The position numbers and the translations under genes are program-made. The notes under the pieces were generated by a model. The model was given only the letters and a program-made list of their open reading frames with translations. It was not told the DNA's origin and did no database searches. Positions 1 through 3,283 of a stretch of DNA of 6,073 bases are shown one piece after another. Positions within the stretch are counted from its first letter, which is position 1, and the number at the start of each line of letters is the position of its first letter. Source of the DNA: Lachnospiraceae bacterium (GTDB lineage: Bacteria; Bacillota; Clostridia; Lachnospirales; Lachnospiraceae); contig JAGAAH010000046.1 of NCBI GenBank assembly GCA_017615375.1, positions 1 to 6,073 on the forward strand, read 5' to 3'.

Positions 1-348
1 AACGATTACGTCAGCTACGATGCACATAACAACCCATACTATTGTAATAAGAGCTGCCATCGAAACACCTACAGTCGCCATTTCATGTAACATTTCTGCC
101 GTATCGCCAGGATTTGACATAGCTGTCAAGAATGGGAACCAAGGTGCAATCTCACCATGCCATAAATGCTCGAATGCAAGAAGTACTACGCCGCCCCAAA
201 GCATATAAGTAAGCCATTTGAACTTTCTGCTAAGCGGAATCTTCTTAACTTCATCGTTAGCCTTTGTGCCAACTTCCTTCTTCTCAGCACCCTTCTCTAC
301 TGCTGTAACAACAATAGCTTCTGCTGCAGATACTAAAAAACATGCCAT
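1..348 (-). CDS. Small membrane protein of unrecognised family (5' part, truncated by window edge)
   Basis: An open frame of 116 codons runs from ATG at 348-346 off the left edge, so the C-terminus is missing. The start is fixed by a perfect AAGGAGG ribosome binding site 8 nt upstream. Seen in the protein: an N-terminus MACFLVSAAEAIVV, a charged linker rich in Lys and Glu (about residues 19-42), a first hydrophobic segment (about 46-60), a His/Trp-rich stretch FEHLWHGEIAPWFPF (59-73), and a second long hydrophobic segment (about 93-116). This suggests an inner-membrane protein with at least two helices. I recall similar short proteins in Lachnospiraceae but no assigned function, and none is claimed. 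The HLWHGE stretch could bind metal or heme, but that is only inference. The gene lies 68 bp downstream of the methyltransferase gene with no convincing terminator between them, so co-transcription is possible. An AT-rich TATAAC in the gap could instead be a -10, but no good -35 was seen. Confidence 0.8.
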   Translation of the reverse strand, partial: MACFLVSAAEAIVVTAVEKGAEKKEVGTKANDEVKKIPLSRKFKWLTYMLWGGVVLLAFEHLWHGEIAPWFPFLTAMSNPGDTAEMLHEMATVGVSMAALITIVWVVMCIVADVIV

Positions 349-356
349 AATTATTT

Positions 357-363
357 CCTCCTT
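357..363 (-). promoter_or_regulatory. Strong ribosome binding site (AAGGAGG)
   Basis: The minus strand reads AAGGAGG followed by the 8-nt spacer AAATAATT and then ATG. It is fully complementary to the 16S rRNA tail and fixes the start of the truncated membrane protein gene. It suggests a well-translated gene. Confidence 0.85.
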
Positions 364-416
364 CTTGAAGGCAGAGCCTCCGATTATTATTTATGTTATA
401 GCAATTTTTAACCAAA

Positions 417-1256
417 TTAATTATTTAACGGTTTCCAATATATCATTCCCATATTCATCAGGGATTCATCATTAAGATAACCGTCAACGCTGTTTCTCGC
501 AAAATAGTCCTTGATAAAAGCTATCGACTTATCATTATCTAGTCCGAATATCTTTAAATACGTCGGCATACTTGCAAGAAGTTCTTCCAACGAAGTTTTG
601 TATTCGCGCTTAAAAGACCTGTTAGCTGTCATAACCTCACGGCCCATAGCTTTTAGCACATTAAGATATGTATCGTAATCGGTTACCATTCCTTCAGGAT
701 GTATGTTAAGCTCGCCCATCATGGCTTTCCTATGCTTATCGTATGACCCTGCCATAACGGTTACCAATACGCAATATCCCGAAGTCATCGATTCCATTTT
801 CTTAATCTCGTCGATATTACAAATCGCCGGACACATGGACGAAAATGATACATCGAACCTTTCCGTAACCGAATAATCCTCCCAAGGAGTATCCGTAACT
901 TCAATGTTATCAAGATTGGTCTCTTCCGCTCTTTTCTTGACTATATCAAGAGCAGTTTTGTTAATATCCATTGCAACAACGGACTTTACAATTGGCGCTA
1001 TTCGAAATGTATATCCTCCGACTCCGCAACCTATATCAATAACGGTAGTATCGGAATTAAGTATACCCTTATCGGTTAATTCCGTAATAAACTCATCATT
1101 ATTCTTCGGAATGGAAAATCCCGCTTTCAGCATCGGTTCGTACACATATGAATAGTAAGGCTCCCACAGATTCATTCGCTTCTTTCTGTCGTCAACCGTA
1201 CCATAGCGGTATTTTTCTTCCCATTTAAGTGCTTCTTCTTTCAGTATATCCGCCAT
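417..1256 (-). CDS. Class I SAM-dependent methyltransferase, substrate unknown
   Basis: This 279-residue cytosolic protein has a Rossmann-type methyltransferase core. Motif I is VIDIGCGVGGYT (residues 72-83), the glycine-rich SAM loop. The acidic end of strand beta-2 is AMDIN (95-99), where Asp97 is expected to hold the SAM ribose. A post-beta-4 segment, FDVSFSSMCPAI (134-145), carries a Cys-Pro in the region that often faces the substrate. The first 60 residues form a helical cap and the last 80 a family-specific extension with no motif I recognise. The ATG at 1256 is preceded by GAGGAG with a 5-nt spacer. The gene has its own promoter and a long leader with a terminator just before this ribosome binding site, so its expression is probably conditional. 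Small-molecule, protein or RNA substrates are all possible. A resistance-type rRNA methylase is conceivable given the leader, but nothing in the protein proves it. Confidence 0.88.
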   Translation of the reverse strand: MADILKEEALKWEEKYRYGTVDDRKKRMNLWEPYYSYVYEPMLKAGFSIPKNNDEFITELTDKGILNSDTTVIDIGCGVGGYTFRIAPIVKSVVAMDINKTALDIVKKRAEETNLDNIEVTDTPWEDYSVTERFDVSFSSMCPAICNIDEIKKMESMTSGYCVLVTVMAGSYDKHRKAMMGELNIHPEGMVTDYDTYLNVLKAMGREVMTANRSFKREYKTSLEELLASMPTYLKIFGLDNDKSIAFIKDYFARNSVDGYLNDESLMNMGMIYWKPLNN

Positions 1257-1274
1257 GTATACTCCTCATCAGCC

Positions 1275-1320
1275 AATAAAAATAAGGGGACAGACTTTCA
1301 TCAGAAAGTCTGCACCCCTT
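1275..1320 (-). terminator. Intrinsic terminator in the leader of the methyltransferase gene (candidate attenuator)
   Basis: On the minus strand the arm AAGGGG-TG-CAGACTTTC pairs with GAAAGTCTG-T-CCCCTT around the 4-nt loop TGAT. This gives 15 base pairs with one small asymmetric internal loop. The U-rich tract TTATTTTTATT follows directly. The plus-strand side lacks a T-tract, so the terminator works in the minus direction. It ends only about 8 nt before the ribosome binding site of the methyltransferase gene and lies downstream of that gene's promoter. It would therefore stop the gene's own transcript unless relieved, and it can also end readthrough from the alkD-like/DUF3842 operon. Confidence 0.85.
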
Positions 1321-1352
1321 CATAAAGTGCAATAATCCATAAAATAAATCAT
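1320..1352 (-). other. Possible 10-codon leader peptide before the attenuator
   Basis: ATG at 1352 opens the frame MIYFMDYCTL. Its TGA stop (1322-1320) touches the first base of the terminator stem. A ribosome on this frame would cover the terminator's 5' arm, as in ribosome-mediated attenuation. Against it, no recognisable Shine-Dalgarno sequence precedes the ATG, and short frames arise by chance. An earlier frame, MKPCISL (ATG at 1396-1394), is equally unsupported. Confidence 0.2.
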
Positions 1353-1409
1353 AAATAATTATCAAACGCTATTCATAGCGAAATGCAAGGCTTCATACCC
1401 AACACATTA

Positions 1410-1438
1410 ATTATATCGGATATGACAATATGCGTCAA
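1410..1438 (-). promoter_or_regulatory. Strong sigma-A promoter of the methyltransferase gene
   Basis: The minus strand has TTGACG (1438-1433), a 17-bp spacer and a perfect TATAAT (1415-1410). Transcription should begin near 1403, giving a leader of roughly 145 nt. The promoter starts only 12 bp after the stop codon of the DUF3842 gene. The 8-mer AAGCCTTG overlaps the -35 (1443-1436) and recurs about 50 bp downstream (1393-1386). Confidence 0.85.
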
Positions 1439-1449
1439 GGCTTTGCCTA

Positions 1450-1869
1450 TTATTCATTCAAGGATTCCGTAAGCTTATCTACGGCTTCTTCAATTAATTT
1501 CTTTAAATTGGTTCCGGTTACACCTACCACATAATTATTGCAGCTATTTACCGGAATAAAGAATTTCTTTGCATGACTGCTTCCTACCGCAACCGCCATT
1601 CTTTCCGTTATCTCTCCGTACATGGAATTTGCAACGGCAATTCCTATAGGGCCGATTATGTAATCCGCATCAGTACTGCAATATACCGCAGAATTCTCTC
1701 CCGTTGCGGCATGATCCGCACCGCTTTTAAGCATTGCTTCCATCGCAATCGAATTGGTACCGACTCCGATAATCTCAACTTCCATCTCGCGCTTTTTAAT
1801 CTCGGCTATAACTTTGCTTCCGATTCCACCACCCTGAGCATCTATAACAAGTACTTTTTTCATTTTCAT
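1450..1869 (-). CDS. DUF3842 family protein
   Basis: A 139-residue protein recognised as DUF3842 from its conserved blocks: KVLVIDAQGGGIGSKV (5-20), a glycine-rich nucleotide-binding-like loop after the first strand; GTNSIA (37-42); ATGEN (55-59); IIGPIGI (71-77); GEITERMA; and KKFFIPVNSCNNYVVGV. The fold is probably a small Rossmann-like domain. The family is common in Firmicutes and has no established function. The annotated ATG is at 1869, but Met3 (ATG at 1863) is an equally good start, since relatives usually begin MK-x-LVID and the AGG-rich site at about 1870-1877 is better spaced for it. The gene starts 8 nt after the stop of the alkD-like gene, and its ribosome binding site overlaps that gene's last codons, so the two are probably transcribed and translated together. 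No terminator lies directly after it. The first strong one is at 1275-1320. Confidence 0.9.
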   Translation of the reverse strand: MKMKKVLVIDAQGGGIGSKVIAEIKKREMEVEIIGVGTNSIAMEAMLKSGADHAATGENSAVYCSTDADYIIGPIGIAVANSMYGEITERMAVAVGSSHAKKFFIPVNSCNNYVVGVTGTNLKKLIEEAVDKLTESLNE

Positions 1870-1877
1870 CCTACCTT

Positions 1878-2573
1878 CTACTTCTTAATCTTAAGTGCAC
1901 GTAATATTTCCTTTTGTTCGGGAGTAATTCTGTAACTTTCGATTGCTTTTTGTATCGCCTTATTGTGCGTCCATGTGTCGAGCGCATTTCCTTCGATGAA
2001 AGGAAATACCGCATCATACTGCTTTGCAAGCGCAGTTGCAAAATACCACGCAATCATCATATTGATATAATACTCGTCGGAGCGAACTTCCGCAACCATC
2101 TTAGGATATTTCATATCAAAATCCTCGTCAAGAAAATGCTCCATAAGCATACCGATTGCAAATCTGACCGTGTAGGTCTTGTCATCTTTAATCCATTTTT
2201 CAATATGGGATAAAAGCTTATGCCTGTGCTTCTTGAATACCTTCGGGGACATCTGATCGCAGGTTGCCCAGTTATCGACATACGGGAGAAACTCTTCCAG
2301 ATAATCGATGCAGGTTTCATAGTCTTTTATTTCCGATATGATAAACGCATGAAGCTGATTCTCATCAAAGTATGAATGTGGTAACGTATTAAGAAATGAC
2401 TTAAGGTCTTCGGATTTAGATGTATCCTTAACGAGGGCCTTGGCGTATTTCCTAAGTTCCGGGGTACGAATACCGATGAAATAATCCTTACTGACGTTAG
2501 GGATGAGCTTGGATTGGAAATCGCGATAGGCGAGGTCCTGTAAGCTAAAGAGATGTTGTTGTATACTATGCAT
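1878..2573 (-). CDS. DNA alkylation repair protein, AlkD-like HEAT-repeat glycosylase family
   Basis: This 231-residue all-helical protein has the size and pattern of the AlkD/COG4912 family, HEAT-like repeat proteins that remove bulky or cationic alkylated purines (N3- and N7-alkyl) without classic base flipping. Landmarks are FIGIRTPELRKYAK (32-45), DNWATCDQ (100-107), YTVRFAIGMLM (134-144), YINMMIAWYFATALAKQ (169-185) and THNKAIQKAIESYRI (202-216). By family knowledge, Trp102 and Asp106 (spaced as W109/D113 in Bacillus cereus AlkD) and Arg137 (near R148) are candidate DNA-binding and catalytic residues. This positional mapping is by eye. The ATG at 2573 has AGAGGA upstream with a 7-8 nt spacer. 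It is the first gene of a two-gene unit with DUF3842. Its promoter region adjoins the 54-bp repeat array. Divergence within the superfamily means the exact lesion range is uncertain. Confidence 0.9.
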   Translation of the reverse strand: MHSIQQHLFSLQDLAYRDFQSKLIPNVSKDYFIGIRTPELRKYAKALVKDTSKSEDLKSFLNTLPHSYFDENQLHAFIISEIKDYETCIDYLEEFLPYVDNWATCDQMSPKVFKKHRHKLLSHIEKWIKDDKTYTVRFAIGMLMEHFLDEDFDMKYPKMVAEVRSDEYYINMMIAWYFATALAKQYDAVFPFIEGNALDTWTHNKAIQKAIESYRITPEQKEILRALKIKK

Positions 2574-2594
2574 ATTACAATCCTCTAAATATGA

Positions 2595-2624
2595 TTATTA
2601 CGTGCTATTTTTATATTAAATCAA
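2595..2624 (-). promoter_or_regulatory. Candidate promoter of the alkD-like operon
   Basis: The minus strand shows TTGATT (2624-2619), an 18-bp spacer and TAATAA (2600-2595), both imperfect matches to consensus. Array unit A begins 6 bp upstream of the -35 at 2630. A degenerate right half-site (TTACGTG on the plus strand, 2598-2604), in phase with the array, overlaps the -10. Confidence 0.4.
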
Positions 2625-2629
2625 ATTAT

Positions 2630-2968
2630 CCCGTATGTCTATATATATGCTTTACGGAATAAACTATAGATTAATGCATTTAACCCGTAGGCGTTTTAGA
2701 TACTCCTACGGGCTATTGGGTAACTTTAATTGATTATCCCGTAGACGACAATAAGGCTGCTACGGGATATTTAAATGTTTTTATTATTTGGTCCGTAAAC
2801 AGAGACAAGATGACTACGGGATAATCAATGATTTCAGCCGAATAGTCCGTAGACGACGACAAGGCGGCTACGGGTCATTTAATGATTTTAGTTATTTAGT
2901 CCGTAAGGGAAAGAGAATTGACTACGGGATAGGGTGAAAAAGCAAGAAAATGGCCCGTAGTTAGCGGG
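2630..2968. repeat. 54-bp-period array of inverted half-sites (CCCGTAG ... CTACGGG)
   Basis: A left half-site (consensus YCCGTAR) begins at 2630, 2684, 2738, 2792, 2846, 2900 and 2954, exactly 54 bp apart. The right half-site CTACGGG begins at 2706, 2760, 2814, 2868 and 2922, with a degenerate TTACGGA at 2652, again exactly 54 bp apart. Each unit is therefore a 29-bp imperfect palindrome (7-bp arms, 15-bp centre) plus a 25-bp AT-rich linker. The best unit (2735-2769) pairs over 10 bp. Centres are partly alike (ACGACAATAAGGCTG versus ACGACGACAAGGCGG), and linkers of neighbouring units also resemble one another. This indicates an old tandem duplication whose arms stayed constant while the rest drifted. 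The last unit is broken at 2961. No open frame of useful length covers the region. Role unknown: protein-binding array, RNA hairpin array or repetitive element are all possible. Confidence 0.9.
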
Positions 2969-2976
2969 TGAAACGT

Positions 2977-2992
2977 GCGAGAGGGGGATTTG
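2977..2992 (-). repeat. 16-bp copy of the tRNA-Met 3' end (att-like direct repeat)
   Basis: These 16 bases (GCGAGAGGGGGATTTG on the plus strand) are identical to 3134-3149 in the tRNA gene, which covers part of the T-loop, the 3' T-stem strand and the acceptor strand to position 71. The copies lie in the same orientation, 157 bp apart. A direct duplication of a tRNA 3' end resembles the boundary left by a tyrosine-integrase element, but no integrase is present here. The copy also forms the 5' arm of a hairpin with CTCTCGC at 2993-2999. Confidence 0.8.
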
Positions 2993-3092
2993 CTCTCGCC
3001 TTCGGCTCGGTCGTTGCTAAACGCCGTCCACCGGACGGCAGCAACCTCTCCACCGCTTCGCGGTGTCGGACACGCAACCTCCCCCCTCTCGG
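2977..3092. other. GC-rich hairpin-dense element next to the tRNA
   Basis: This stretch is much richer in G and C than the DNA around it and contains three hairpins. The first pairs GCGAGAG (2977-2983) with CTCTCGC (2993-2999). The second pairs GTTGCT/AGCAAC (3013-3018, 3040-3045) outside GCCGTCC/GGACGGC (3023-3029, 3033-3039) with a 3-nt loop. The third pairs CACCGC (3051-3056) with GCGGTG (3060-3065). Its ends are inverted copies, CGAGAGGGGG (2978-2987) and CCCCCTCTCG (3082-3091). Open frames across it exist on both strands but look spurious. I recall similar tRNA-adjacent segments, often mis-annotated as small proteins, in Lachnospiraceae genomes. Element type and function are unknown. Confidence 0.65.
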
Positions 3093-3093
3093 T

Positions 3094-3132
3094 ACTAAAA
3101 AAAGCAGGACCATCGTCCTGCCTTTTTTTAGT
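3094..3132 (-). terminator. Terminator of tRNA-Met, symmetrical and possibly bidirectional
   Basis: GCAGGAC (3104-3110) pairs with GTCCTGC (3115-3121) around a 4-nt loop. A7 (3097-3103) and T7 (3123-3129) flank it and can also pair, with a single bulged base at 3122. Read on the minus strand, the hairpin is followed by seven U residues and lies directly after the tRNA. Its outermost ACT/AGT pairs include the tRNA discriminator base at 3132. The plus strand has an equally good T-tract. Confidence 0.85.
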
Positions 3133-3205
3133 AGCGAGAGGGGGATTTGAACCCTCGACACCGCGGGTATGAACCGCGTGCTCTAGCCAACTGAGCTATC
3201 TCGCC
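3132..3205 (-). tRNA. tRNA-Met (anticodon CAT), elongator type
   Basis: This 74-nt gene folds as a standard cloverleaf: acceptor GGCGAGA/TCTCGCT (G1-U72 wobble), D-stem GCTC/GAGC, anticodon stem CGCGG/CCGCG with loop TTCATAC (anticodon CAT), 5-nt variable loop, T-stem GAGGG/CCCCC with loop TTCAAAT, and discriminator A73. The anticodon stem lacks the three G-C pairs of initiators and position 1-72 is G-U, as I recall for Gram-positive elongator tRNA-Met. A lysidine-modified tRNA-Ile(CAT) is less likely but not excluded. Two oddities: A50 faces C64 in the T-stem, a mismatch inside the segment duplicated at 2977-2992, and the 3' CCA is not encoded (ACT follows position 72), so CCA must be added enzymatically. 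A near-consensus promoter precedes the gene and a terminator follows immediately. Confidence 0.93.
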
Positions 3206-3212
3206 AAATATC

Positions 3213-3234
3213 AGCGGGTCTTTCTCGACCCGCT
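3213..3234 (-). terminator. Hairpin between purL and tRNA-Met, probable purL terminator
   Basis: AGCGGGTC (3213-3220) and GACCCGCT (3227-3234) form a perfect 8-bp stem with a 6-nt loop. On the minus strand it is followed only by GATATTT, a weak U-tract. It lies 50 bp after the purL stop and probably ends that transcript. It also falls at the predicted start of the tRNA transcript, so it may be a 5' structure of the tRNA precursor. Confidence 0.55.
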
Positions 3235-3239
3235 TTGCT

Positions 3240-3269
3240 AGTATAACATTATATGACGGCTTACGTCAA
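3240..3269 (-). promoter_or_regulatory. Promoter of tRNA-Met
   Basis: The minus strand shows TTGACG (3269-3264), an 18-bp spacer and TATACT (3245-3240), predicting a start near 3233, about 28 nt before the tRNA. The spacer completes a perfect inverted repeat, TGACG-N5-CGTCA. The methyltransferase promoter has a similar arrangement. Confidence 0.75.
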
Positions 3270-3283
3270 GTAAAAAATGCTAT

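Noticed and set aside
380..416. Promoter for the small membrane protein gene
   Set aside because: TATAAC is present, but no acceptable -35 lies at a suitable distance in this very AT-rich stretch.
904..1155. Plus-strand 83-codon frame opposite the methyltransferase gene
   Set aside because: It is an antisense shadow of the SAM-binding domain, with no ribosome binding site.
1440..1449. Terminator immediately after the DUF3842 gene
   Set aside because: Only a 4-bp AGGC/GCCT hairpin is present and there is no U-tract. The operon more likely ends at the strong hairpin at 1275-1320.
1573..2213. Plus-strand frames of 99 and 120 codons opposite the DUF3842 and alkD-like genes
   Set aside because: They are antisense to recognised conserved genes, lack ribosome binding sites and resemble no protein I know.
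2630..2968. CRISPR array (29-bp repeat, 25-bp spacer spacing)
   Set aside because: Only the 7-bp arms are constant. The repeat centres differ at many positions, the spacers are AT-rich and related to one another, and no cas gene is present.
2961..3172. Three overlapping frames of 60-66 codons on both strands over the tRNA and GC-rich segment
   Set aside because: They run through the tRNA gene (for example, GGFEPSTPRV is an antisense reading of the T-arm and anticodon arm), the terminator and the hairpins. They have no ribosome binding sites and exist because GC-rich DNA has few stops.
3132..3205. Initiator tRNA-fMet
   Set aside because: Position 1-72 is G-U, not the unpaired C-A of bacterial initiators, and the anticodon stem lacks the three consecutive G-C pairs.
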